Part shown: positions 1-8,703 of the stretch, piece by piece
Numbering within the stretch: the first letter of the stretch is position 1
Layout of the letters: each line of letters starts with the position of its first letter
Assembly: GCA_045632265.1 (NCBI GenBank)
Contig: JAZQWG010000016.1
Location: 1 to 27,846 of the forward strand
DNA length: 27,846 bases
Direction of reading: 5' to 3'
Origin: Scatosoma sp045632265
GTDB lineage: Bacteria; Bacillota; Clostridia; Christensenellales; Borkfalkiaceae
Made by a program: the position numbers and the translations under genes
The notes under the pieces: generated by a model
The model's database searches: none
Told to the model about the DNA's origin: nothing
The model's input: the letters and a program-made list of their open reading frames with translations, nothing else

Positions 1-151
1 CCAAACTTGAATGTTACAATTTCTAAAGAACACCCTGTAACCTACTTTCAAGATATCTAAACATGTAAAAACTTTGGAAAAGTGGACAAATGAAATGATT
101 CTTCCATGTACCATATTATAATAGAAATACAATATTGATAAAAAAAAAAAT

Positions 152-188
152 AAAAACCCCGCTTGGCTTATCGCCAAGCGGGTTTTTT
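152..188 (-). terminator. Intrinsic terminator of the MFS transporter gene
   Basis: A 10-bp perfect stem (158-167 with 173-182, loop TTATC) lies 14 bases past the stop codon of the minus-strand transporter gene. On the minus strand it is followed by a long T tract (the A-rich run at about 141-156). The six T at 183-188 would also let it work on the plus strand. The remaining bases 1-151 are AT-rich and show no gene, RNA or repeat that I can support. Confidence 0.85.
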
Positions 189-201
189 ATGCTTTGAAAA
201 A

Positions 202-1521
202 TTATTCTTCTTTGTTTTCGTCGTTGTGTTTCGCTGCGGGCATTTTCATTGCTACCAAGAAAAGCACCAAACCAACTGCGAAAAGGATGGGCAAGGGAAT
301 CAAGCTGATATTAAGCCACGTGCCTTCGGAAAGGGGGAAGAAAATCCCCAAAAGGCTGATTAAGCCAAGACCAAGGATAGCGGCGCTCTTGCCGAAGATG
401 TCGTACACGCCGAAGAATTCGCCCGTTTTATCGGAAGGAACGAGTTTGGTGAAATAGGAACGGGACATCGCTTGGATACCGCCTTGGAACATACCAACGG
501 ACACAACTAAAATCCAGCATTGCCATTCTTGACGAAGGAAAACGGCAAACACACCGATCGCGGTGTACGCCGAAATTGCTACAAGCAACAATTTTTCGCA
601 AGGCATTTTCGCCGAAAGTTTCCCAAAGATAAGCGCACAAGGGAACGCAACGAATTGCGTGACGAACAACATGATAACGAGTTTTACTTGGTCAAAGCCC
701 AAGTCCGTACCAAGTGCGGTTGCCATTTTAATAATGGTATGTACGCCGTCAATATAGAAGAAGAACGCAAGCAAGAACAAAAGCGCTTTTTTATTTTTCG
801 CAAGGTCTTTGAAAAGTCCGCCAAGACGCTTAAACGTTTCCTTAACGATTTTCTCGGGTTTGGGTAAGAAATGGGTTTGCTTATAGTTTTTGTACAAGGG
901 CAAGGTAAAGCAAAGCCACCAAGCCGCCGTAATCAAGCAACCAAGCGAGAAGGCATAACCTTCAAACCATTCAAGACCGGGCACCATCGTACCAAGCACG
1001 TAAAGTCCCAAGCAAAGAGCGAAGGGAATACAGCTGCAAATATACCCCCAAGCAAAGCCGTTTGCGGAAACTCTGTGCATATTTTCTTCGCTGGTAATAT
1101 CGTTGAGCATGGAATCGTAGAAAACGTTTGCCGAAGCAAAGCCCACTTCCGTCACGATATAAAGGACAAGGAATAAGATACCCGCAATCGTAAACTTAGG
1201 AACAAACGAGAACAAGGACAGCACCGCACACGAACAAATGCCTATCAATGCAAACGTCATAAAGATGCCGCGCTTTTTACTAAAATCGGCGTACGTGCCA
1301 AGGATAGGGCAAAGTACAACGGCAATCACCGTCACGATAACGTTGGTCAAACCCCAAACGGACGTAAGGTTGTCCGAGGGGGAAAGGAACTTAAAGTAAA
1401 GAGAAAGCAGCGCCGTTGCAAGCATTACGTATGCCGAGTTTGCAACGTCGTACATAATCCAACTCTTTTCCTTTTTAGTAAAAGGCACTTTGCCTTGTAC
1501 CTGGTTGGTGGTTTCTTCCAT
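202..1521 (-). CDS. UMF1/Atg22-like major facilitator superfamily transporter
   Basis: A 439-residue polytopic membrane protein with about 12 hydrophobic segments. Family signs of the UMF1 (vacuole effluxer Atg22-like) branch of the MFS are visible: the early ANSAY motif, FYDSMLNDI after the fourth or fifth helix, FFFYIDGVHTIIKMA after the central loop, and GGIQAMSRSYFTKLVP near the C-terminal helices. Two cytoplasmic-type charged stretches (KPEKIVKETFKRL and KNKK) form the central loop. The substrate of bacterial members is not established; Atg22 in yeast exports amino acids from the vacuole, and I do not extend that here. The start has a strong site (GGAGGA) that overlaps the end of the upstream phospholipase-like gene. 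Only 5 bases separate the two genes, so they are probably translationally coupled. A terminator follows directly. Confidence 0.85.
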   Translation of the reverse strand: MEETTNQVQGKVPFTKKEKSWIMYDVANSAYVMLATALLSLYFKFLSPSDNLTSVWGLTNVIVTVIAVVLCPILGTYADFSKKRGIFMTFALIGICSCAVLSLFSFVPKFTIAGILFLVLYIVTEVGFASANVFYDSMLNDITSEENMHRVSANGFAWGYICSCIPFALCLGLYVLGTMVPGLEWFEGYAFSLGCLITAAWWLCFTLPLYKNYKQTHFLPKPEKIVKETFKRLGGLFKDLAKNKKALLFLLAFFFYIDGVHTIIKMATALGTDLGFDQVKLVIMLFVTQFVAFPCALIFGKLSAKMPCEKLLLVAISAYTAIGVFAVFLRQEWQCWILVVSVGMFQGGIQAMSRSYFTKLVPSDKTGEFFGVYDIFGKSAAILGLGLISLLGIFFPLSEGTWLNISLIPLPILFAVGLVLFLVAMKMPAAKHNDENKEE

Positions 1522-1526
1522 GAGAA

Positions 1527-2372
1527 TTATTCCTCCGTAATTTTTACACCGCTATAATTATAGCGGAAAATTTCGTTTAACTTGTTGGCTTGTACAAGGG
1601 CAGGAAGGGAAGAAAAATATTCTTCAATCAAACTTGCGCCCAAGGGGATTGCCTTTTCAAATTTATCGTTTAACACCATGCAAATCTCTTTGCAAAGGGG
1701 GTCGTCTTTCTTATGCACGAACATATCCCCAAACTTTCTTTCCATGCCCGCAATTTTCAAAACCAAGTGCGCCAAGCAATGGAAAAGCTCGCATTTTTTC
1801 GTGAAATAGCGGTTGATTTTGCGGATAGTTTTTATCGCTGTGGAAATATTTTCTTGCGGTACACCCAAAGCTTTTGCGCAAGCCTCGCTCGTTCCGTTTT
1901 CGTCTTTTATCGGGGTGGCTGTATTATAGCCACGGATAGGCAAGCCGTCCTTTTTAAGAAGATATTTATCAAATTCCGATTCGATTTTTCCGTGCGTAGG
2001 GGGGACAAGGGAATTGTCGTCGATATATTTATGCGTGGAAACGTCCAAGGTGAAATGGCACAAAAATCCGCAAATATAGGCGGCAAAAGCTCCGTTTTTT
2101 GTAAGCACTTCTTCTGAGCTTTCCCCGTTGGCGTTTTCCAAAAGCAGTTTTGCCATATCCAAGTAAAACTGCTCGGCGGCAAGAGAGTGCAAATACGTGC
2201 CGTAGCTTCTAATTTCGTTCTTCTTCATAGGTTGATGATAGAACAAAATATCAGGGCCTTGCGTGCCGAGTGCAAACGCTTGGGGATATTTTTCCACGTG
2301 CGCCGAAAAACAATCGGGCAGGGATTTCAAAACTTCTTCGCCAAAGCGATAATGCGCGTACAGGGCAGGCAT
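1527..2372 (-). CDS. Zinc-dependent phospholipase C family protein
   Basis: A 281-residue protein beginning MPALYAHYRFGEEVL, the usual N-terminus of the bacterial zinc-dependent phospholipase C family (PF00882-like). Candidate metal ligands are spread as expected: His7, Asp41 and His46 in GPDILFYH, His62, His106 and Asp110 in CHFTLD, His114, and His127 plus Glu131 in THGKIESEFD. No signal peptide is visible, unlike secreted clostridial alpha-toxin, and there is no C-terminal C2-like domain. This looks like a cytoplasmic or cell-associated enzyme, and the substrate is unknown. The ribosome binding site AAGGAG lies 7 bases before ATG. It is the first gene of a two-gene minus-strand operon with the MFS transporter, which could mean a shared substrate or product, but that is inference from position alone. 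Confidence 0.85.
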   Translation of the reverse strand: MPALYAHYRFGEEVLKSLPDCFSAHVEKYPQAFALGTQGPDILFYHQPMKKNEIRSYGTYLHSLAAEQFYLDMAKLLLENANGESSEEVLTKNGAFAAYICGFLCHFTLDVSTHKYIDDNSLVPPTHGKIESEFDKYLLKKDGLPIRGYNTATPIKDENGTSEACAKALGVPQENISTAIKTIRKINRYFTKKCELFHCLAHLVLKIAGMERKFGDMFVHKKDDPLCKEICMVLNDKFEKAIPLGASLIEEYFSSLPALVQANKLNEIFRYNYSGVKITEE

Positions 2373-2394
2373 AAATGCTCCTTTTTTTCAAATT

Positions 2395-2427
2395 AGGCGT
2401 TTTCAAAAGCCTATCACCACCATTATA
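2395..2427 (-). promoter_or_regulatory. Extended -10 promoter and start-site hairpin of the phospholipase/MFS operon
   Basis: On the minus strand TGATATAAT (TATAAT at 2427-2422 with the extended TG) is the best promoter element; no good -35 hexamer lies 16-18 bases upstream. The predicted start is near 2415. The first transcribed bases (2412-2395) can fold as AGGC/GCCT plus AAAA/TTTT arms, a 5'-end hairpin or a start-site operator. Confidence 0.6.
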
Positions 2428-2559
2428 TCACAAATTTCGCAAAAAAGATAGCGTTCAAGCGAAAAAATTTCTCATAAAAAGGGGGATATTTACAAAAACT
2501 ATGGGCGGGGTAGCGTAATAAAAGGCTACGCCTTCTTTTGAAAAAATCTCGTCAAGGGG

Positions 2560-2588
2560 TTTACATTTTCAAAAAAAAATGCTATAAT
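2560..2588 (+). promoter_or_regulatory. Sigma-A type promoter of uvrBA
   Basis: TTTACA (2560-2565), 17-base spacer and TATAAT (2583-2588). Transcription should start near 2595. No LexA-type SOS box of the Gram-positive form (GAAC-N4-GTTC) is visible between 2373 and 2619, so SOS control is not supported by this sequence. Confidence 0.8.
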
Positions 2589-2619
2589 TAAACAAATGTT
2601 TGAAAACGGGAAAAAGGAA

Positions 2620-4581
<1,962 letters not shown>

Positions 4582-4582
4582 T

Positions 4583-7405
4583 ATGCAAGAAGAAATAGTA
4601 ATCAAAGGCGCAAAAGAGAATAACTTAAAAAATATCGACGTGAAAATTCCCCGCAACAAACTCACCGTTTTGACGGGGCTTTCGGGCAGCGGGAAAAGTA
4701 CGCTTGCGTTCGATACGATTTTTGCGGAAGGGCAAAGACGGTACGTGGAAAGCCTTTCTTCTTATGCGCGTCAATTTTTAGGACAAATGGAAAAACCGGA
4801 CGTCGAGAGTATCGACGGGCTTTCGCCTGCCATTTCAATCGATCAAAAAACGACTTCTCGCAACCCCCGATCGACGGTGGGCACGGTGACGGAAGTGTAC
4901 GATTATTTCCGTTTGCTTTTCGCCCGTATCGGCATTCCCCATTGCCCTAAATGCGGTAGGGAAATTCGCCGTCAAACGGTGGACGAAATTTGCGATAGAG
5001 TAATGTCCTTGCCAGAAGGTAGCAAAATTTTAGTAAACGCACCCGTTGTTCGTGGTAGAAAGGGCGAATACGTCAAGGAATTAAACGGCTTCAAAAAGAG
5101 CGGTTTTGGCAGAGTTAAAATCGACGGAATCGTTTACGATTTGCAAGAAGATATTAAACTTGAAAAGAACTTAAAACACAACATTTCCGTCGTTGTGGAT
5201 AGATTAGTGGTGAAGCCTACCGTGCAAAAACGCTTGACGGACAGTTTGGAAACGGCGTTAAAGCTTGCCGAAGGCTTGGTGGTGATTGATTGCGACGGGG
5301 AAGAAACGCTTTATTCCGTCAACTACGCTTGCCCCGATTGCGGCATTTCGATGGAAGAAATCGAACCGAGATTGTTCTCGTTCAACACGGTGTACGGTGC
5401 GTGCCCGTCCTGTTCGGGCTTGGGCATGAAACAGTTTGTCGATCCCGATTTGATTTGTCCCGATAAGACGAAAACGCTTCGAGAAGGCGCAATGAAGGTG
5501 ACGGGGTGGAACTTGGGCTCGCACACCATGTCCATGATGGAAGTTGCCGCCGTAGCAAAGGCGTACAATTTCTCGCTTGACGTGCCCGTGCAAGATTTGT
5601 CCAAAGAAGCGTACAACATCTTGATGTACGGTGCGGACGAACGTGTGGAAATGGAATACAACACTCGCTCCTTTACGGGTAGTTTCAAAAAGACCTGGGA
5701 AGGGTACGTGAACAACTTGCAACGTCGCTACGCTACGTCTACGTCGGACGGGGTGAGAAGCGATATCGAACGGCTTATGCGCAACGCGCCTTGCGACGAT
5801 TGCAACGGCAAACGCTTGAAAAAGGAAGCGTTGTCCGTACACGTAGGAGGCAAAAATATTTGGGACCTTTGCGAAATGTCCGTGGATAAGCTTTGCGATT
5901 TTATGGACGAGTTGAAAACAACGCTCACGCAAACGGAACACTTAATTGCCGATGCAATTATCAAAGAAATCAACAATCGTTTAGGCTTTTTGCGAAACGT
6001 GGGGCTTAACTACTTGACGCTTGCTCGTACGGCGGTCACCCTTTCGGGTGGGGAAAGCCAACGTATCCGCTTGGCAACGCAAATCGGCAGCGCGCTCACG
6101 GGCGTACTCTATATTTTGGACGAGCCGAGTATCGGTTTGCACCAAAGGGATAATGAAAAACTTCTAAATTCGCTCAAAGGCTTGCGTGATTTGGGCAATA
6201 CGCTTATCGTCGTTGAACACGACGAAGACACCATGCGCGCGGCGGATTATATCGTGGATATAGGTCCTAAAGCGGGCGTGCACGGCGGGGAAGTGGTTGC
6301 GTGCGGTACACCCGAAGAAATTGCAAAGTGCAAGCACTCTATCACGGGCGATTATTTGGCAAGACGAAGAAGAATTGAAACGCCCACCGTTCGCAAAGAA
6401 GCGGGCGATAAATGGCTGAAAGTGAAGGGCGCAGCGCAAAACAACTTGAAAAATATCGACGTGGATATCCCCGTAGGCTTGATTACGGCGGTGACGGGCG
6501 TTTCGGGTAGCGGTAAATCGAGCTTGGTTAACGAAATCATTTATCCCACGCTTGCCAACTCTCTTAACGGCGCAAAACATGCGCTTGGCAACTGCGCAGG
6601 GATTGAAGGTGTGGATTTATTCGATAAGGTAATTGATATCGACCAGTCCCCGATAGGCAGAACGCCGAGAAGCAACCCCGCAACCTATACGGGCGTGTTC
6701 AATTTGATACGTGATTTGTTCTCCGTCACCCCCGACGCAAAAGAAAGGGGTTATAAAGCGGGGCGCTTTTCCTTCAACGTTTCGGGCGGGCGCTGCGAAC
6801 ATTGCTTTGGCGATGGCATTATCAAGATAGAGATGCACTTCTTGCCCGACATCTTCGTGCCTTGCGAAGTGTGCGGGGGGAAACGCTATAATAGAGAAAC
6901 GCTGGAAGTTAAATACAAGGGCAAGAGCATTGCCGACGTACTCGATATGACGGTGGAAGAAGCGTGCGAATTCTTCGCGCCTATCCCCAACATCTATAAT
7001 AAGATAAAAACGCTCAACGACGTGGGGCTTGGGTATATCAAGCTTGGACAAAGCTCGACAACCCTTTCGGGCGGGGAAGCACAAAGAGTGAAACTCGCCA
7101 CCGAGCTTGCTCGCCGTTCGACGGGCAAAACGCTGTATATCTTGGACGAGCCGACAACGGGCTTGCATAGCTACGACGTGGAAAAGCTGATTAAAATTTT
7201 GACGAAGCTACGTGAAGGCGGCAACACCGTGCTCGTTATCGAGCATAACTTGGACGTTATCAAAACAGCCGATTATATCATCGATTTAGGCCCCGAAGGT
7301 GGCAACGGCGGCGGCACGGTGGTGTGCGTAGGCACGCCCGAACAAGTGGCAAAGGTTGAACAAAGCTATACGGGACAATTTTTGAAAAAAGTTTTAGCGG
7401 AATAA
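4583..7405 (+). CDS. uvrA: Excinuclease ABC subunit A (UvrA)
   Basis: UvrA is the dimeric ABC-type ATPase that scans DNA for lesions and loads UvrB. At 940 residues it has the normal full length. Visible: first Walker A GLSGSGKST near residue 33; the SYARQFLGQM and TVGTVTEVYDYFRLL stretches; a CPKC pair near residue 118; the first zinc module (CPDC ... CPSC, about residues 252-278); the first signature LSGGESQRIRLATQIG; Walker B with ILDEPSIGLH; the second Walker A GVSGSGKSS; the second zinc module (CEHC ... CEVC); the second signature LSGGEAQRVKLA; and Walker B ILDEPTTGLH. Both ATPase sites look intact. It is co-transcribed with uvrB, with a purine-rich site (AGGAAA) overlapping the uvrB stop. 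A strong terminator follows. Confidence 0.98.
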   Translation: MQEEIVIKGAKENNLKNIDVKIPRNKLTVLTGLSGSGKSTLAFDTIFAEGQRRYVESLSSYARQFLGQMEKPDVESIDGLSPAISIDQKTTSRNPRSTVGTVTEVYDYFRLLFARIGIPHCPKCGREIRRQTVDEICDRVMSLPEGSKILVNAPVVRGRKGEYVKELNGFKKSGFGRVKIDGIVYDLQEDIKLEKNLKHNISVVVDRLVVKPTVQKRLTDSLETALKLAEGLVVIDCDGEETLYSVNYACPDCGISMEEIEPRLFSFNTVYGACPSCSGLGMKQFVDPDLICPDKTKTLREGAMKVTGWNLGSHTMSMMEVAAVAKAYNFSLDVPVQDLSKEAYNILMYGADERVEMEYNTRSFTGSFKKTWEGYVNNLQRRYATSTSDGVRSDIERLMRNAPCDDCNGKRLKKEALSVHVGGKNIWDLCEMSVDKLCDFMDELKTTLTQTEHLIADAIIKEINNRLGFLRNVGLNYLTLARTAVTLSGGESQRIRLATQIGSALTGVLYILDEPSIGLHQRDNEKLLNSLKGLRDLGNTLIVVEHDEDTMRAADYIVDIGPKAGVHGGEVVACGTPEEIAKCKHSITGDYLARRRRIETPTVRKEAGDKWLKVKGAAQNNLKNIDVDIPVGLITAVTGVSGSGKSSLVNEIIYPTLANSLNGAKHALGNCAGIEGVDLFDKVIDIDQSPIGRTPRSNPATYTGVFNLIRDLFSVTPDAKERGYKAGRFSFNVSGGRCEHCFGDGIIKIEMHFLPDIFVPCEVCGGKRYNRETLEVKYKGKSIADVLDMTVEEACEFFAPIPNIYNKIKTLNDVGLGYIKLGQSSTTLSGGEAQRVKLATELARRSTGKTLYILDEPTTGLHSYDVEKLIKILTKLREGGNTVLVIEHNLDVIKTADYIIDLGPEGGNGGGTVVCVGTPEQVAKVEQSYTGQFLKKVLAE

Positions 7406-7413
7406 AATAACAA

Positions 7414-7450
7414 ACTCGTCGTAATGGAAACGTTACGGCGAGTATTTTTA
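7414..7450 (+). terminator. Terminator of uvrBA
   Basis: ACTCGTCGTA (7414-7423) pairs with TACGGCGAGT (7434-7443), with one G-U pair and further pairing in the loop. It is followed by a T-rich tail. It lies 8 bases after the uvrA stop codon. Confidence 0.85.
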
Positions 7451-7472
7451 GAACCTACTTATACATAAAAAG

Positions 7473-7509
7473 CAAGTAAAAAAAGACTTGACAAGTATTT
7501 TTTGACTTG
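7473..7509 (+). promoter_or_regulatory. Two tandem 18-bp operators upstream of the XRE regulator
   Basis: Two copies of an 18-bp inverted repeat stand one base apart: CAAGTA-N6-GACTTG at 7473-7490 (centre six A) and CAAGTA-N6-GACTTG at 7492-7509 (centre six T). The same element, CAAGTC-N6-GACTTG, occurs at 8270-8287 in front of the lipoprotein gene. The first copy ends 26 bases before the -10 box, exactly as at the lipoprotein promoter; the second covers the -35 region. The XRE protein encoded next door is the obvious candidate to bind here, by inference. Confidence 0.75.
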
Positions 7510-7516
7510 GCGGGTG

Positions 7517-7522
7517 TATAAT
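7517..7522 (+). promoter_or_regulatory. -10 box of the XRE regulator gene
   Basis: A perfect TATAAT. No -35 hexamer is correctly spaced: TTGACA at 7488 is 23 bases away and TTGACT at 7502 only 9, and both belong to the operators. The predicted start (about 7529) coincides with the ATG of the regulator, so the transcript may be leaderless. Confidence 0.6.
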
Positions 7523-7528
7523 ATAGGT

Positions 7529-7732
7529 ATGGGATTTGGGGAAATTGTAAAAGAATTGCGTTTGCAAAGAAATATGAGCCAAATGGATTTATCCAAGGCA
7601 ACGGGGATAAGTCAATCGGCAATTGCCAAATGGGAGTTGGGTAAAACAGAGCCCACCGCATCGGCAATTGTTATGCTTGCCAAGTATTTTGATGAAAGTA
7701 GCGATTATTTATTAGGATTATCGGAAGATTAA
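7529..7732 (+). CDS. Small XRE-family (Cro/CI-type HTH) transcriptional regulator
   Basis: A 67-residue protein that is almost entirely one helix-turn-helix domain of the Cro/CI (XRE) type. FGEIVKELRLQRNMSQMDLSKATGISQSAIAKWELGKTEPT shows the MSQ...LA-like first helix pair and the recognition helix SQSAIAKWE; DYLLGLSED is the usual C-terminal end of short members. It has no sensing or oligomerisation domain, so it probably binds DNA as a simple dimer. An upstream in-frame ATG at 7502 would put nine residues before the domain and would lie inside the operator and promoter, so 7529 is chosen. No proper ribosome binding site precedes 7529, which agrees with a leaderless message. Its own promoter carries two 18-bp operators and the convergent lipoprotein gene carries a third, so autoregulation and control of that gene are likely. 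Confidence 0.88.
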   Translation: MGFGEIVKELRLQRNMSQMDLSKATGISQSAIAKWELGKTEPTASAIVMLAKYFDESSDYLLGLSED

Positions 7733-7758
7733 AACCCAAGGCAAACGCCTTGGGTTTT
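7732..7758 (+). terminator. Terminator of the XRE regulator gene
   Basis: CCCAAGGC (7735-7742) pairs with GCCTTGGG (7747-7754) around the loop AAAC. A-run before and T-run after make it usable in both directions. It begins at the stop codon of the gene. Confidence 0.85.
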
Positions 7759-7764
7759 ATAAAC

Positions 7765-7796
7765 AAAAATACTGCGTTTCACAACGCAGTATTTTT
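7765..7796 (-). terminator. Terminator of the lipoprotein gene (bidirectional)
   Basis: ACTGCGTT (7771-7778) pairs with AACGCAGT (7783-7790), loop TCAC, with flanking A and T runs on both sides. Together with the preceding hairpin it insulates two convergent genes. Confidence 0.85.
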
Positions 7797-7814
7797 TGTT
7801 TTGTTTGTTGTCGA

Positions 7815-8204
7815 TTATTTCTTGTAGATAACCTTCATGCTGCTTGCGCCAAGGCTACGTTCCATAATCAATTTGTTGCCATCTTTCGTGAGTTCCATGG
7901 TTTCGGTTTCAGCTTCTTCGCCTTCGCCGTAGGTCATCGTGATAACGATTTTACCATCTTTTTCTTCCCACGTAGCGCCTTCCATGTCAACGATCGTGCC
8001 ATCTTTGTTCAACGTGATGTCTTCAAAATCTTCAGCGGTGATTTCTTGACCCATGAAGGTATCGCCGAGCTTGTATTCAACGCCAAGAACTTCTACTGCA
8101 TAGAATTTGTACGTACCAGCAGCACCGCAACCTGCAAGCATGAAGCAGCAGAATACAAGGATAGCCGTCAAAGAAGTGAGCAAAAGAGTTTTAAATTTTT
8201 TCAT
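7815..8204 (-). CDS. Small secreted lipoprotein of unknown function
   Basis: A 129-residue protein with a lipoprotein signal peptide: MKKFK, a hydrophobic stretch to residue 22, and lipobox LAGC with the acylated cysteine at position 26. The mature part (about 104 residues) is acidic and seems to consist of short beta strands (TYKFYAVEVLGVEYKLGD, GTIVDMEGATWEEKDGKIVITMTY, NKLIMERS), like small lipocalin-like or beta-sandwich lipoproteins of Clostridia. I do not recognise the specific family. The ATG at 8204 is preceded by GGAGGG at good spacing; a longer frame to 8318 would put 38 non-signal residues in front and run through the promoter. The gene has its own extended -10 promoter and carries the operator shared with the XRE gene. 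Confidence 0.85.
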   Translation of the reverse strand: MKKFKTLLLTSLTAILVFCCFMLAGCGAAGTYKFYAVEVLGVEYKLGDTFMGQEITAEDFEDITLNKDGTIVDMEGATWEEKDGKIVITMTYGEGEEAETETMELTKDGNKLIMERSLGASSMKVIYKK

Positions 8205-8237
8205 TTGGATTCCCTCCCAAAATATTATAGTATCATC

Positions 8238-8246
8238 ATTATACCA
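8238..8246 (-). promoter_or_regulatory. Extended -10 promoter of the lipoprotein gene
   Basis: On the minus strand TGGTATAAT (TATAAT at 8243-8238) is an extended -10 box. No consensus -35 is seen at 16-18 bases. A second TATAAT lies at 8229-8224. The leader to the ATG is about 25-30 bases and contains the GGAGGG site. Confidence 0.7.
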
Positions 8247-8269
8247 ATAAAAAAAGGGGGGAACGCAAA

Positions 8270-8287
8270 CAAGTCTTAATTGACTTG
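8270..8287 (-). promoter_or_regulatory. 18-bp operator upstream of the lipoprotein gene
   Basis: A perfect inverted repeat CAAGTC-TTAATT-GACTTG. It differs from the two sites in front of the XRE gene in one arm base. Exactly 26 bases separate it from the -10 hexamer, the same distance as the distal XRE site. This is upstream of the -35 position, so it could serve activation as well as repression. Confidence 0.75.
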
Positions 8288-8338
8288 ATTTTTTCACAAA
8301 TTTAACACATTTTTTCACAAAGTAATCGTTGAAATACT

Positions 8339-8578
8339 TTACAATTTTTTAATTTTGACGTTTCCGCAAAGCAAATCGGAGTAAGAATAGGCGGTTTTGC
8401 CTAAAAAATCTTCATCGTCGGGGGTGATTGTGAAAAGAGCGGGGTACACGCCTGTCAATACGCCGTGATAACTTATCGTTTTGTTTCTTCCTAAATTAAC
8501 ACGCACGGACACGCGCGAAGAAGCGCAATCTTTCACCATTTGTTTTACGTCGGAAATTCGTTTGGTCGGTTTAATCAT
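8339..8578 (-). CDS. veg: Veg family protein
   Basis: A 79-residue protein of the Veg family (DUF1021). The core NLGRNKTISYHGVLTGVYPALFTI and the ending FLGKTAYSYSDLLCGNVKI match the pattern of Bacillus Veg, where (R/G)RKT, G.L...YP.(V/L)F and (V/T).YSY.D(L/I)L are conserved. Veg affects biofilm matrix genes in B. subtilis; its biochemical role is unclear. Clostridial genomes commonly place veg beside a DUF3794 protein and ispE, as here, although here it is divergently oriented. The start at 8578 (MIKPTKRISDVKQM) fits the family. An in-frame ATG at 8665 would add 29 lysine- and arginine-rich residues and overlap the opposing sipL promoter. Neither start has a clear ribosome binding site, so the exact N-terminus is uncertain. 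Confidence 0.85.
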   Translation of the reverse strand: MIKPTKRISDVKQMVKDCASSRVSVRVNLGRNKTISYHGVLTGVYPALFTITPDDEDFLGKTAYSYSDLLCGNVKIKKL

Positions 8579-8641
8579 ACGTTTAGTATTGCCCCGCTTT
8601 TGGAAAAATATTCCTAATAAAAGGCTTCTTTTTCGCTTGCG

Positions 8642-8670
8642 TTCTATCTTTCTTATTTGCGGCATACGAT
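8642..8670 (+). promoter_or_regulatory. Probable sigma-E (mother-cell) promoter of the SipL-like gene
   Basis: TTCTATCT (8642-8649), 13-base spacer and CATACGAT (8663-8670). It fits the Bacillus/Clostridium sigma-E pattern (ATA-type -35, 13-15 spacer, CATA--AT -10). It shares TATCT-N13-CATA with the promoter of yqfC at 17491. The -10 also fits the sigma-K pattern CATANNNTA. The site gives a leader of about 27 bases. A weaker sigma-A-like pair (TTGCGG at 8657, TAAAAT at 8681) overlaps it. Confidence 0.6.
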
Positions 8671-8703
8671 AAAAGGGCAGTAAAATAAAAAGGGAGATAG
8701 GAT

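Noticed and set aside
1..157. A promoter or small RNA in the AT-rich left end
   Set aside because: A TATAAT occurs at 117-122 but nothing beyond chance supports a gene or RNA in this stretch.
2502..2534. A GTAGC/GCTAC hairpin upstream of uvrB as a terminator
   Set aside because: The stem is only five pairs and a clean T tail is missing; no transcript is known to end there.
8579..8665. A longer Veg start at 8665
   Set aside because: The extra 29 residues are strongly basic, have no ribosome binding site, lie outside the family and overlap the opposing sipL promoter.
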